This document shows, piece by piece, positions 53,021-63,951 of a stretch of 64,000 nt of DNA; position 1 is the stretch's first letter; the number at the start of each line of letters is the position of its first letter. Under the pieces are notes generated by a model that made no database searches, was not told the origin of the DNA, and saw only the letters and a list, made by a program, of their open reading frames with translations. The translations under genes and the position numbers were made by a program. The DNA is from Pseudomonas sp. 8O (GTDB lineage Bacteria; Pseudomonadota; Gammaproteobacteria; Pseudomonadales; Pseudomonadaceae), in assembly GCF_902506495.1 (NCBI RefSeq), contig NZ_LR733264.1:372001-436000 (forward strand), in the 5' to 3' direction.

Positions 53021-55126
53021 GTGAACCCGGTAATCAAGAAATTCCAGTTCGGTCAGTCGACCGTTACCCTCGAGACTGGCCGTATCGCCCGTCAAGCCTC
53101 CGGCGCAGTGCTGGTCACCGTTGACGACGACGTCAGCGTGCTGGTTGCCGTAACCGGCGCCAAGACTGCCGACCCGAGCAAAGGCTTCTTCCCGCTGTCC
53201 GTGCACTACCAGGAAAAGACCTACGCTGCCGGCAAGATCCCAGGTGGTTTCTTCAAGCGTGAGGCGCGTCCTTCCGAGAAAGAAACCCTGACCTCGCGTC
53301 TGATCGACCGCCCGATCCGTCCGCTGTTCCCGGAAGGCTTCCAGAACGAAGTGCAGGTCATCTGCACCGTGGTTTCCACCAGCAAGAAGACTGATCCGGA
53401 CATCGCTGCGATGATCGGTACCTCGGCTGCCCTGGCTATCTCCGGTATTCCGTTCAACGGCCCGATCGGTGCTGCGCGCGTTGCCTTCCACCCGGAAGCC
53501 GGCTACCTGCTGAACCCGACCTACGAGCAACTCAAGGCTTCCAGCCTGGACATGGTCGTAGCGGGCACCAAGGACGCCGTACTGATGGTTGAGTCGGAAG
53601 CCAAAGAGCTGACCGAAGACCAGATGCTGGGCGCTGTACTGTTCGCCCACGACGAATTCCAATCGGTCATCCAGGCTGTTACCGAGCTGGCTGCCGAAGC
53701 CGGCAAGCCGACCTGGGACTGGCAGCCGAAAGCCGAGAACACTGCTCTGCTGAGCGCTATCCGTAGCGAGTTTGGTGAGGCAATTTCCCAGGCTTACACC
53801 ATCACCATCAAGCAAGACCGCTATGCGCGTCTGGGCGAGCTGAAAGATCAGGTCGTTGCCAAGTTCTCCGGTGAAGAAGGTCAGCCTTCCGCTGGTGAAG
53901 TCAAAGAAGCCTTCGGCGAAATCGAATACCGCACCGTGCGCGAGAACATCGTCAACGGCAAACCGCGTATCGATGGCCGTGACACCCGCACCGTGCGTGG
54001 CCTGAACATCGAAGTCGGTGTACTGGACAAGACCCACGGTTCGGCGCTGTTCACCCGTGGTGAAACCCAGGCGCTGGTGGTTGCCACCCTCGGTACCGCG
54101 CGTGACGCGCAACTGCTCGATACCCTTGAAGGCGAGCGCAAAGACCCCTTCATGCTGCACTACAACTTCCCGCCGTACTCGGTTGGTGAGTGTGGTCGCA
54201 TGGGCGCCACTGGTCGCCGCGAAATCGGTCACGGCCGTCTGGCGCGTCGTTCGGTTCAGGCCATGCTGCCGGCTGCTGACGTGTTCCCGTACACCATCCG
54301 TGTGGTTTCGGAAATCACCGAGTCCAACGGTTCTTCCTCGATGGCTTCCGTCTGCGGCGCTTCCCTGGCGCTGATGGATGCTGGTGTACCGATGAAGGCA
54401 CCGGTTGCCGGTATCGCCATGGGTCTGGTCAAGGAGGGCGACAAGTTTGCCGTTCTGACCGACATCCTCGGCGACGAAGATCACCTGGGCGACATGGACT
54501 TCAAGGTTGCCGGTACCGCCAATGGCGTTACTGCACTGCAGATGGACATCAAGATCCAGGGCATCACCGAAGAAATCATGGAGCAGGCGCTGGAGCAGGC
54601 GCTGGAAGCTCGCCTGAACATCCTTGGCCAGATGAACCAGGTCATCGCCCAATCGCGCAGCGAGCTGTCGGCCAACGCGCCGACCATGATTGCGATGAAA
54701 ATCGACCAGGACAAGATCCGCGACGTCATCGGTAAAGGCGGCGCCACCATCCGTGGTATCTGCGAAGAAACCAAGGCTTCGATCGACATCGAAGACGATG
54801 GCTCGATCAAGATCTTCGGTGAAACCAAAGAAGCTGCCGAAGCTGCTCGTCAGCGTGTTCTGGGCATCACTGCAGAAGCCGAGATCGGCAAGATCTATGT
54901 CGGCAAGGTCGAGCGCATCGTCGACTTCGGTGCCTTCGTCAACATCCTGCCGGGCAAGGACGGCCTGGTGCACATCTCCATGCTGAGCGATCAGCGCGTG
55001 GAGAAGGTCACCGACGTGCTGCAGGAAGGCCAGGAAGTGAAGGTTCTGGTGCTGGACGTGGATAGCCGCGGCCGTATCAAACTGTCGATCAAGGACGTAG
55101 CTGCTGCCGAGGCCTCTGGCGTCTAA
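53021..55126 (+). CDS. pnp: Polynucleotide phosphorylase
   Basis: A 701-residue 3'-5' exoribonuclease and RNA polymerase, the core of the RNA degradosome. Two RNase PH domains (about 10-145 and 315-545) flank an alpha-helical linker. The second has the catalytic aspartates in [24 protein letters not shown] domain (about 555-615, [14 protein letters not shown]) and an S1 domain (about 620-690, [30 protein letters not shown]) follow. The start is GTG 53021 with AGAGAAGGAAAA upstream. The rpsO-pnp gap is 171 bp; in enterics pnp is autoregulated through an RNase III hairpin in such a gap. A strong terminator follows. Confidence 0.98.
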   Translation: MNPVIKKFQFGQSTVTLETGRIARQASGAVLVTVDDDVSVLVAVTGAKTADPSKGFFPLSVHYQEKTYAAGKIPGGFFKREARPSEKETLTSRLIDRPIRPLFPEGFQNEVQVICTVVSTSKKTDPDIAAMIGTSAALAISGIPFNGPIGAARVAFHPEAGYLLNPTYEQLKASSLDMVVAGTKDAVLMVESEAKELTEDQMLGAVLFAHDEFQSVIQAVTELAAEAGKPTWDWQPKAENTALLSAIRSEFGEAISQAYTITIKQDRYARLGELKDQVVAKFSGEEGQPSAGEVKEAFGEIEYRTVRENIVNGKPRIDGRDTRTVRGLNIEVGVLDKTHGSALFTRGETQALVVATLGTARDAQLLDTLEGERKDPFMLHYNFPPYSVGECGRMGATGRREIGHGRLARRSVQAMLPAADVFPYTIRVVSEITESNGSSSMASVCGASLALMDAGVPMKAPVAGIAMGLVKEGDKFAVLTDILGDEDHLGDMDFKVAGTANGVTALQMDIKIQGITEEIMEQALEQALEARLNILGQMNQVIAQSRSELSANAPTMIAMKIDQDKIRDVIGKGGATIRGICEETKASIDIEDDGSIKIFGETKEAAEAARQRVLGITAEAEIGKIYVGKVERIVDFGAFVNILPGKDGLVHISMLSDQRVEKVTDVLQEGQEVKVLVLDVDSRGRIKLSIKDVAAAEASGV

Positions 55127-55460
55127 GCACGGTTCGCCTGTTCGAACGAGAAGGGCTCCTGCGGGAGCCCTTTTTTGTGCCTGATCGTCAGGGAGAGCGC
55201 AGTTGCCCTTAACCTGCGCCAGCGATGCATTCATGAGGTTATGCGGTCATGCCGGGCACCTCGAATCATGCAAATTGCCCGAGAGTTTTTGTGCGACTCG
55301 GCGAAATGCAATCAAAAGCATATTTTTTATATATATTAAGTGTTTGTTTTTAAAGGGATTTATTTTATTTCAGAACCTGGCACAGCCCCTGCAACAGCAC
55401 TGGTGAACCTGCAACCAGGAGTTGGTTTGCAGATTGTCTGGAATGTACAGGAGTCGAATC
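55127..55460. other. Gene-free stretch between pnp and the BON-domain gene
   Basis: These 334 bases hold the pnp terminator and then an unusual AT-rich block (about 55305-55371, almost only A and T, including TATTTTTTATATATATTAAG) that probably contains the promoter and upstream elements of the BON-domain gene. An open frame here (55203-55406) is not convincing. No RNA gene was recognised. Confidence 0.6.
55151..55176 (+). terminator. Intrinsic terminator after pnp
   Basis: AAGGGCTCC-TGC-GGGAGCCCTTTTTT: perfect stem and six T residues, 24 bases after the pnp stop. Confidence 0.9.
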
Positions 55461-55814
55461 ATGAAACAGCCAATCAACCGTTTTGCCGCTACCGCCCTGA
55501 CCGCTGCCGTGCTGAGCATGTCGCTGGCCTCGGCAGCCTTCGCCGCACAGCCGACCATGCTGGCGGCCAATGACACTGTGGATAAAGCCGAGCAGGCGGT
55601 ATCCGACACCTGGATCACCAGTAAAGTGAAGTCCACCTTCGTCGCTGACTCGAACCTCAGCGCGCTGGACATCAAGGTCGAGACCAACCAGGGCGTTGTT
55701 TCCCTGTCAGGTGTGGTCGCAACCGACGCCGAGCGTGATCTGGCTATCGCCAAGACCAAGGAAATCGAGGGTGTGCGTGACGTGTCCGCCGATGCCCTGA
55801 AGACCGCTGACTGA
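55461..55814 (+). CDS. Periplasmic BON-domain protein (OsmY-like)
   Basis: A 117-residue exported protein. The signal peptide runs to about residue 29 (AATALTAAVLSMSLASAAFAA). One BON domain follows (about 45-115): VSDTWITSKVKSTFVADSNLSALDIKVETNQGVVSLSGVVATDAERDLAIAKTKEIEGVRDVSADAL. BON proteins such as OsmY bind membranes or assist outer-membrane proteins and are often induced by osmotic or stationary-phase stress. The start is ATG 55461 with AGGAG upstream. It follows an AT-rich promoter area and precedes a CsbD-family gene by 57 bp, so the pair is probably a stress-induced unit. Confidence 0.9.
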   Translation: MKQPINRFAATALTAAVLSMSLASAAFAAQPTMLAANDTVDKAEQAVSDTWITSKVKSTFVADSNLSALDIKVETNQGVVSLSGVVATDAERDLAIAKTKEIEGVRDVSADALKTAD

Positions 55815-55871
55815 TAGTCGAGCCGGCCGGGCTAGCGCCCGGCTCTACCTTCTGTCACTGGGAGAATGACC

Positions 55872-56069
55872 ATGAATAGCGACATCATCAAAGGCAAATG
55901 GAAGCAGCTCAGCGGTCGCATGAAGGAGCGTTGGGGTAACCTGACCGATGACGACCTGGACGTCGCCGAGGGCCACAGTGAATACCTGGCTGGCAAGCTG
56001 CAAGAACGTTACGGCTGGACCAAGGAAAAGGCCCAGCAAGAGCTGCGCGATTTCAGCGACAAGCTCTGA
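55872..56069 (+). CDS. CsbD-family stress protein (YjbJ-like)
   Basis: A 65-residue protein, [61 protein letters not shown]. This is the standard CsbD pattern (G-KWKQ-G--K--WG-LTDD----GN/S...L-G--Q--YG). Such proteins are abundant in stationary phase or under general stress, but their action is unknown. The start is ATG 55872, with GGGAG 7 bases upstream; ATG 55866 is too close to that site. A long bidirectional terminator lies downstream, facing the DUF2845 genes. Confidence 0.92.
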   Translation: MNSDIIKGKWKQLSGRMKERWGNLTDDDLDVAEGHSEYLAGKLQERYGWTKEKAQQELRDFSDKL

Positions 56070-56195
56070 GCACGGATTGCCGGGTAAAGGATGCTCACAA
56101 GAACGGATAGCTGCAGAAACGGATGTATTTTTCAGCCCGGATGGCTACAGGCAGGACGCCTGATCAGCACGGACAGCGATAGGCATGGAAGCGCG

Positions 56196-56235
56196 AAGGC
56201 CCCGCCGGTGTGACCGGCGGGGCCTTGATTTTTTG
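56196..56235. terminator. Terminator between the CsbD gene and the DUF2845 genes
   Basis: A perfect 14-bp stem AAGGCCCCGCCGGT/ACCGGCGGGGCCTT with loop GTG, followed by GATTTTTTG. It serves the plus-strand CsbD gene and probably also the converging minus-strand operon. Confidence 0.85.
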
Positions 56236-56287
56236 TGCCGGGTGCTCGAGATGCTTCAGGAACGTGCGCCCTGCATGCAGTGTTACG

Positions 56288-56590
56288 TCAGCTACCGCGC
56301 TTGCTGCGGATCTCGGTCAGGCGGCCGCCCTCGAAGCGGAGAAAGTGGTACATGCCGCTTTTCGGGCCGTAGACCCACTCCTCGACGCTCACCTCATTGC
56401 GAAAGCCGTAGTTATCGACCACTTCCTTGTAACCAAGAAAATCGCGGCTGGAAGGCTCGCCACATTTGTTCAGCACCTCTGCGGCGGGCGCTGTCTTGCT
56501 GACCAAGGCGCTACCGCAGCGGTAGGTGGAGGACGCCTCAGCCATAAGGGGCAGACACAGCAGAGTGAGCAGATAGCTGAATTTGCGCAT
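56288..56590 (-). CDS. DUF2845 exported protein (copy A)
   Basis: A 100-residue protein. A signal peptide ends near LMAEA (residues 1-19). The mature part has a conserved pattern shared with the next gene: YRCGSALVS...VLNKCGEPSSRD...EEWVYGPKSGMYHFLRFEGGRLTEI. The two cysteines (in RCGS and KCGEP) probably form a disulphide. This matches the DUF2845 family, small periplasmic proteins of unknown role. The ribosome site is AGGAGG ahead of the start. It lies 13 bp after copy B and is last of a three-gene unit headed by the DUF748 gene. Confidence 0.8.
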   Translation of the reverse strand: MRKFSYLLTLLCLPLMAEASSTYRCGSALVSKTAPAAEVLNKCGEPSSRDFLGYKEVVDNYGFRNEVSVEEWVYGPKSGMYHFLRFEGGRLTEIRSKRGS

Positions 56591-56603
56591 GAGAACCTCC
56601 TGC

Positions 56604-56912
56604 TCAGCGTTCGCGACGACGTTCGATGGTGGTCAGACGGTTACCCTCGAAGCGCAGGATGCTGAGCATGCCGTTGCTCGGGCCGTATACCCATTCCTCG
56701 ATCATGTACTCACGACGATCATAGGAGCCCAGCGTGTAGCCGACCGGATCACGGTGCACCGGTGCGCCACATTTGCGCTCGACCTCGAACGTGCGGTCGC
56801 CAAGGCTGACCAGGGAGCTGCCGCAACGCAGCGTGTCGGCCTGCGCGCCGATGCTGATCAGGGCGGCAACCAGGGTGGTGAGCGTGGTGATGGATAGGCG
56901 GCGAATGATCAT
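56604..56912 (-). CDS. DUF2845 exported protein (copy B)
   Basis: A 102-residue paralogue of the neighbouring gene. The signal peptide is about residues 1-25 (ITTLTTLVAALISIGAQA). The mature part reads TLRCGSSLVSLGDRTFEVERKCGAPVHRDP, then MIEEWVYGPSNGMLSILRFEGNRLTTIERRRE. Both cysteines and the EEWVYGP..GM...LRFEG block are kept. The start codon overlaps the 3' end of the upstream DUF748 gene by four bases, which implies coupled translation. Its function is unknown; export and linkage to an AsmA-like protein suggest an envelope role. Confidence 0.8.
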   Translation of the reverse strand: MIIRRLSITTLTTLVAALISIGAQADTLRCGSSLVSLGDRTFEVERKCGAPVHRDPVGYTLGSYDRREYMIEEWVYGPSNGMLSILRFEGNRLTTIERRRER

Positions 56913-59794
56913 TGGCTGTCCAGGTGCAAGGTGGTGAACACGCGGCCATCGGCTTCGGGTTCACCCAGATTGGCATCGATCAGGTAGACGCGTTCATCGT
57001 ACAACCCACCTTGTTCAACCAGATAATCCTTGATCGTTGCAGCACGTTGCTGAGCCAGTTGGCGCAACAGCAGCTTGCTTTGAGCCCAGGAGTCCAGCAC
57101 CGCCTTGCGCATGTTCTGCTGGCGTTGCTCGCTGTCCAGCTCGCTCCATTCGGCAGGCGGCTGCTGCTTGAGCCGCGTGCGATAGATGCCTTCGAGCAGC
57201 GCGGCCTGTTCGTCTTCAGCGACCGTCAACTCATCGGGGCTGGCGGGCACCTTGTCACCGCGGCGTTGCAGCACCTTGTACCAGGTTTCGCGAAATTCGC
57301 GTTGTAGGCGCTGTTCGGCCAGCAGCGGGCCGTCGGCACTCTGCGCGGCCTGGCCTTCAACCTCCAGGCGCAGATTCGGGCGTTCCTCGAGCGCTTTGGC
57401 CAGCGTGTCCAGCGCCTGGCGCGCGTCTGCCTCCAGCTCTGCAGAGCCAGCGACGAACGGCACGGTGCTGAGATCGACGTTGCTACCACCTACCAGCCCT
57501 GCGATGAACTTGAATGGCGCCTGGGCTGCGCGTAACACCAGATTGCGCAGGGTCTGCCAGACGATGGGCATGACGCTGAACTGCGGATTGTTGAGATCAC
57601 CCTGTACCGGCAACTCGATGGCGATGCGCCCCTGGGTGTCCTTGAGCAGGGCGACTGCCAGGCGAATCGGCAGGTCCACTGCGTCGGGGCTGTCGACGCG
57701 TTCGCCCAGCTGCAGGTTTTCCACCAGCACCTTGTTCTCGGCATTTAGCTGGCCCTTCTCGATGCGGTAGTGCAGGTCGAGGTTGAGGCGGCCCTTGCGG
57801 ATGCGATAACCGGCGAATTTGCCGGAGTAGGGGGTGACGGTGGTCAGCTCGACATTCTTGAAGCTGGTGGCGATATCCAGGCTGTTGAGCGGATCGAACG
57901 GCGTCAGCTTGCCCTTGATGCTCATTGGCGCGTAGCGGTCGACCTTGCCCTGGATATCGACGCTGGCGGCTTGCGGCTTCTGATTGTCGAGTACGCCGAT
58001 GCGTCCGTTCATCTGCTGAACGGCGGTGGCAAAGCTGGGTGTCAGGCTGAAATCGGCGAAGTTGGCCGAGCCGTCGTTGATGGCCACGGCGCCGATACGG
58101 ATAGCCAGCGGCTTGCCCGCATCGGTCTTGTTCTCGTTCTGTGCCGGCGGCTGCGGCACGATCAGCTCGCTGACGTTGGTGGTCAGGTTCTCGTTGATCA
58201 CGAAGCGTGCATAGGGCTGATCCAGCTCCACGCGCTCGATGGCCAGGCTTTCACCGTGGCGATAGTCGAGGCCATTCACCCGCACCTGTTTCCAGCGCAC
58301 GAAATCACGTTCGCGCAGGGTATCCAGGGTATGCAACTGATCGACCCTGGCGCTGCCGGTGACGCTGAGCGCCAGCGGCTCGGTGCTCTTGAGCTGCACG
58401 TCGAGGTCACTGCCGAGCAGGCCGCTGCGCAGCTCCAGGCGAATGAAGGGGCTCAGATAGGCCTGCGCCAGGCGCAGGTCGATGTCCTGGGTGGCGACCT
58501 TGAGCTGAGCACTGGTCGGGCTCAGTTGCACGTTGCCGGCCGCCTGCAGCTTGCCTTGCTTGCCCAGGCCGGTGTCGAGCCTGAGGTCGAAAGGTTTGTC
58601 GCCGATGCTGTCGAAGTTCTTCAGGTCGAGGTTCAGCGGGCCGACCTCCACGGCCACTTCCTGCTGCGGTACGCGGTCGGCCAGGTGGGCCTTGTAGTCG
58701 CGCAGTTGCACATCTTGCAGCAGTACTTGCCAGGGCTTGCTTTCGCCAGCCTGCTCCGTGGGGGCGGCAGCCTCGCTCTTGGCGCTTTCGGGTTTGGCGA
58801 ACAGTTTCTGCCAGTCCAGTTGGCCGTCGGCTTCGCGCGCCGCCCAGGCCTCCAGGCCCTGGCTGCGCACCTGGCCGACCACCACCTGCTGCTTGGCCAG
58901 GTCGAGGCTGGTGTTGTCGATATCCAGGCGTTGCAGGCGTACCAGCGGTTTGCCTTGCGGATCGTCGATGGCGAAGGGGGCCAACTGCACCTTGATCTTG
59001 CTCAGTTGCAGTTCGGTGCCGCTGGACAGGTCGAGGCGATAGTCGCTGCTGAGATCGACCTGGCCCTCCTTGAGCACCAGCGGCAAGGCGTCGCGCACGT
59101 AAGGCCAGAAGGTGCTCAGGCGGCCATCGCTGACGCTCAGGCTGCCGCTGGAGGTGATCGGCGTCAGGCTGACCTGGCCGCGCCAGTCTATCCTGGCGCC
59201 TTGCGGGCCACTGGCGGTCATGGTCATTTCCGCGTTGTCGCCGGCCAGGGTGCTGAGGTTGTTGAGTTCCAGGTCGAGTGCGTCATAGGCGAATTCGACC
59301 GCCTCGCTCGGGCGCAGGTCCTGGAAGCGCAGTGACTTCTCGCGTAGACGAATGCTGTCGATGCGCAGCGGGAAGGGCTCCTCGCCGCTCTCTGCCTTGG
59401 GCTCCGCCTGGCTTTCCGGCAGTCGGAACAACTGGGTGAGATTGAGCGTACCGTCCTTGTCGAACAGTATCTCGGTGCGCGCGCCGTCGAGTTCGACGTC
59501 GCTCAGGTGCAAGGCACCGCTCCACAAACTGTCGCCCTGCAGGTTGGCGTAGAGGCGCTGGAAGCTCAGTTGCTCCTGGCCGCTCTCGCCGACACGCAGG
59601 CCCCAAAGGCTCAGTTCGAGCGTGAAGGGGTTGAGCTGCACGCGCTGCAGTGAGGCGGGCACCGTGGCGTACTGCGCCAACTGCTGGTTGGCGATACGCA
59701 GGGCGATGCCCGGCAGGATCAGAAAGCCGATCAGGCTGTAGAGGAAAACGGTGATCAACAGTGCGCTCAGTGCGCGCTTCAGTCCTTTGGGCAT
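56909..59794 (-). CDS. DUF748 AsmA-like envelope protein
   Basis: A 961-residue protein anchored by one N-terminal membrane segment (about 7-32: ALSALLITVFLYSLIGFLILPGIAL), with the rest in the periplasm. The large repeated beta-rich body (LSVSDGRLSTFWPYV, LDIDNTSLDL, GKLTPFDPLNSLDIATSFKNVELTTVTPYSGKFAGYRIRKGRLNLDLHYRIEKGQLNAENKVLVENL) is the DUF748 pattern, related to AsmA/TamB-like bridge proteins. The C-terminal 150 residues have FVAGSAELEADARQALDTLAKALEERPNLRLEVEGQA, which looks OmpA-like. Family members are thought to affect outer-membrane lipid or protein homeostasis. It is first of a unit with two DUF2845 genes, overlapping copy B by 4 bases. Confidence 0.85.
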   Translation of the reverse strand: MPKGLKRALSALLITVFLYSLIGFLILPGIALRIANQQLAQYATVPASLQRVQLNPFTLELSLWGLRVGESGQEQLSFQRLYANLQGDSLWSGALHLSDVELDGARTEILFDKDGTLNLTQLFRLPESQAEPKAESGEEPFPLRIDSIRLREKSLRFQDLRPSEAVEFAYDALDLELNNLSTLAGDNAEMTMTASGPQGARIDWRGQVSLTPITSSGSLSVSDGRLSTFWPYVRDALPLVLKEGQVDLSSDYRLDLSSGTELQLSKIKVQLAPFAIDDPQGKPLVRLQRLDIDNTSLDLAKQQVVVGQVRSQGLEAWAAREADGQLDWQKLFAKPESAKSEAAAPTEQAGESKPWQVLLQDVQLRDYKAHLADRVPQQEVAVEVGPLNLDLKNFDSIGDKPFDLRLDTGLGKQGKLQAAGNVQLSPTSAQLKVATQDIDLRLAQAYLSPFIRLELRSGLLGSDLDVQLKSTEPLALSVTGSARVDQLHTLDTLRERDFVRWKQVRVNGLDYRHGESLAIERVELDQPYARFVINENLTTNVSELIVPQPPAQNENKTDAGKPLAIRIGAVAINDGSANFADFSLTPSFATAVQQMNGRIGVLDNQKPQAASVDIQGKVDRYAPMSIKGKLTPFDPLNSLDIATSFKNVELTTVTPYSGKFAGYRIRKGRLNLDLHYRIEKGQLNAENKVLVENLQLGERVDSPDAVDLPIRLAVALLKDTQGRIAIELPVQGDLNNPQFSVMPIVWQTLRNLVLRAAQAPFKFIAGLVGGSNVDLSTVPFVAGSAELEADARQALDTLAKALEERPNLRLEVEGQAAQSADGPLLAEQRLQREFRETWYKVLQRRGDKVPASPDELTVAEDEQAALLEGIYRTRLKQQPPAEWSELDSEQRQQNMRKAVLDSWAQSKLLLRQLAQQRAATIKDYLVEQGGLYDERVYLIDANLGEPEADGRVFTTLHLDSQ

Positions 59795-59896
59795 GGCTTG
59801 ACGTCATCTATCCAGACGAGGAGACGATTTGGAGTATGGCACGACGGTTCAGTTCCGGTCGTTATAGCCGTATTCGTGGTGAATGATTTTCCCGTT

Positions 59897-60913
59897 TCAC
59901 AGATGCAGGATCAGGGTTTTAAGGGGTGGTTTGGCGTCTTGCGAAGGAAAGTCCGGCGCAGGGGCTATCACCTGGCAATCCTGCACCGGGCGGCCGAGCT
60001 TCTCGGCGCAGCGCAGCACTTGCGTGCGCCAGTCGTTCATCTCCACCTTCGCCAGGTTATTGCTGCACACCAGCGTGCCGCCGTCGGCAGTGGCCAGGAG
60101 TGCCGGTTTGAGCAGGCTTTGATAGTCGCGCAGCAAATCGACGGTGCCAAAAGCGCTCTTGGCCCAGGCGGGCGGGTCGAGGAAAACCAGGTCGAACTGG
60201 CGCGGCTGCAGGCGCGGATAGCTCGGCAGTTTTTGCCCGCGGCGGCTGCTGATCGGTAGATCGGCCAGCTGACGAATCGCCGGAAAATAGTCGGACTGGA
60301 TGAACTGCATGGCGGGTAGCTCGGGATTGAGTGCGCCGTTCTCGCGGCCCACGGCGAGGTTGCCCTGGGCGAAGTCGAGGTTGGTCACCTCGCGTGCACC
60401 GCCCGCTGCGGCGCACAGACCGACGCCGCAGGTATAGGCGAACAGGTTGAGCACGGACTTGCCGGCGCTGTTGGCCTTGATCCAGCCACGGGCGTTACGC
60501 AGGTCGAGAAACAGCAGCGGGTCCTGTCCGGCATGCCGACCGCGTACGCGGTAATTCAGCCCCCATTCGCGGCCGACCATATCCTCCAGTGCCGCATCGT
60601 CGGCCTGGAATAGGCTCGTGTCGCGATCGATCCGCGAATTGCCCTTGGAGCGGTCGTTGTAGACCGTTAGCAGCGGCTGTCCCAGATGGGTTTCGACGCT
60701 GTCGATGATGTTGTGCAGATCACTGGCTGCAAGCGGCTGATGAAAGCTCTGCACCAATAGCTGCGGGCCGTAGCGGTCGACGGTCAGGCCGGGTGCGCCT
60801 TCCTGACTGCCGTGGAACAGCCGGTAGCAGTCGGTGCCCTGGGCGTGCAGGTCTGCGAGCAGGTTTTCGCGAGTGGCGAGGGCGGCGCGCAGCGCCTGGT
60901 CAAGAGAAGGCAT
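59897..60913 (-). CDS. Class I SAM-dependent rRNA methyltransferase (RlmI/RlmK-like)
   Basis: A 338-residue methyltransferase. The N-terminal region (about 1-100) contains GTDCYRLFHGSQEGAPGLTVDRYGPQLLVQSF, typical of the RlmI/RlmK group. The Rossmann domain has the SAM loop KSVLNLFAYTCGVGLCAAAGGAREVTNLD and the late motif FDLVFLDPPAWAKSAFG. The substrate is probably a base of 23S rRNA, but the specific site cannot be assigned because several family branches share these motifs. No PUA domain is obvious at the N-terminus, unlike RlmI. It stands alone on the minus strand, 102 bp from the DUF748 gene. Confidence 0.82.
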   Translation of the reverse strand: MPSLDQALRAALATRENLLADLHAQGTDCYRLFHGSQEGAPGLTVDRYGPQLLVQSFHQPLAASDLHNIIDSVETHLGQPLLTVYNDRSKGNSRIDRDTSLFQADDAALEDMVGREWGLNYRVRGRHAGQDPLLFLDLRNARGWIKANSAGKSVLNLFAYTCGVGLCAAAGGAREVTNLDFAQGNLAVGRENGALNPELPAMQFIQSDYFPAIRQLADLPISSRRGQKLPSYPRLQPRQFDLVFLDPPAWAKSAFGTVDLLRDYQSLLKPALLATADGGTLVCSNNLAKVEMNDWRTQVLRCAEKLGRPVQDCQVIAPAPDFPSQDAKPPLKTLILHL

Positions 60914-61007
60914 GCGCGGCGTCTCGGAGGAAGGAAAGGGCAGCAGTCTAGCAAGAAAAGCCGCTGCTCGAGAGCGTGGCGCATGCTGGCGGCGGGTCGT
61001 ACCCGCC

Positions 61008-61880
61008 CTACGAGATTGGCAGCAGACGACGGTGGGCGCGCTGTGCGGCGCTGTTACGAATCGCCCAGCGCAGCAGCGAGGCGGTGCGTTGTACGCTGCT
61101 GCGAATCAGCGGACGGCGCCAGGGAGCCTGATGTTCGCCGAGCAGATCGCTGGCCCAGTCCGGCAGCAGGTCAACGCCGGCCTGCATCATCAGGTTGCCG
61201 AAAGGTTTGGCGAGGATATTGGGCATCGGTGCGGCATACAGCAGTCGCACCACTTCGCGGGTGCGCTCGTCACACAGCAACTGCGTATGCATGTGCTCGA
61301 GGTAGTCGCTGATGGCCTGGCGCGACGTGGGCACGTCCTCTGCGCCGAGGCGCTCGGCGATCAACGCCACTTCGCGGTAGTAGCGATCCTGCTCGGCAAC
61401 CGCTAGCTGCGGGTCGACATAACGCAGGTAACCGGCGAGAAACTGGCTGACCTCGGAGACATGCACCCAGGTCAGCAGCTCGGGATCGCTGGCGGCATAG
61501 GGGCGGCCGTCCGGCGCGCTGCCGATCACCTGCAGATGGATGGTGCGCACCTTGTCGATCAGTCGCTCGGCGTCATGCAGGCCACCGTAAGTGGTGCCAG
61601 CGATGAACAGGCTGGTGCGGCGCAGGCGGCCGAGCATGTCCTGGCGGAAGGTGGAGTGGTCCCACACGCCGGCAAGCGCCAGCGGGTGGAGCATCTGCAG
61701 GAGCAGGGCGGAGATGCCGCCGACCATCATCGCGGTAAAGTCGGCGTGGACTTTCCAAACCATCGACTCGGGGCCGAACAGGCCGGCATCACCGCGCGGC
61801 TGGTCGAGGTCGAGCACGCCCAGCGAAGCGCCGGTGAGGCTGTGCACCTGTTTTTCGATCTGACGACGTAGGCTTTCCAT
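61008..61880 (-). CDS. MpaB/DUF2236 oxygenase-like protein
   Basis: A 290-residue protein of the DUF2236/MpaB family, whose relatives include the rubber oxygenase Lcp and cyclodipeptide oxidases. Family features are FGPESMVWKVHADFTAMMVGGISALLLQMLHPLALAGVWDHS, GTTYGGLHDAERLIDKVRTIH, LLTWVHVSEVSQFLAGY and a conserved YYREVALIAERLG. Histidines in HADF, HPLA, DHS and WVHV are candidates for heme or metal binding. The substrate is unknown. The start is ATG 61880; a TTG at 61916 would add 12 residues, and neither has a strong ribosome site. It lies downstream of acs on the same strand, after a hairpin. Confidence 0.8.
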   Translation of the reverse strand: MESLRRQIEKQVHSLTGASLGVLDLDQPRGDAGLFGPESMVWKVHADFTAMMVGGISALLLQMLHPLALAGVWDHSTFRQDMLGRLRRTSLFIAGTTYGGLHDAERLIDKVRTIHLQVIGSAPDGRPYAASDPELLTWVHVSEVSQFLAGYLRYVDPQLAVAEQDRYYREVALIAERLGAEDVPTSRQAISDYLEHMHTQLLCDERTREVVRLLYAAPMPNILAKPFGNLMMQAGVDLLPDWASDLLGEHQAPWRRPLIRSSVQRTASLLRWAIRNSAAQRAHRRLLPIS

Positions 61881-61920
61881 GGCGCGCAGTTTCAGCGCTT
61901 GGCAGGCACAAGACAAGATG

Positions 61921-61944
61921 CGCCCGGCCCTTTCAGGCCGGGCG
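61921..61944 (-). terminator. Probable terminator after acs
   Basis: CGCCCGGCC/GGCCGGGCG, a 9-bp perfect stem with a 6-base loop, lies 6 bases past the acs stop on the minus strand. The sequence after it (CATCTTGTCTT) is only moderately T-rich. Confidence 0.6.
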
Positions 61945-61950
61945 CGAGGC

Positions 61951-63888
<1,938 letters not shown>

Positions 63889-63935
63889 GGCGGGGTCCTT
63901 GTAATTGTTTGTCCGCAACAGGCACAAGGGTGCAC

Positions 63936-63951
63936 CCAAGCAGGTGCTTGG
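63936..63951. promoter_or_regulatory. Palindrome upstream of acs
   Basis: CCAAGCA-GG-TGCTTGG, perfect 7-bp arms, lies 48 bases ahead of the acs start. It could be a regulator site; no factor is assigned. Confidence 0.35.

Noticed and set aside
55203..55406. A 67-codon frame in the pnp-BON gap
   Set aside because: It runs through the AT-rich promoter block, has no ribosome site and no family resemblance.
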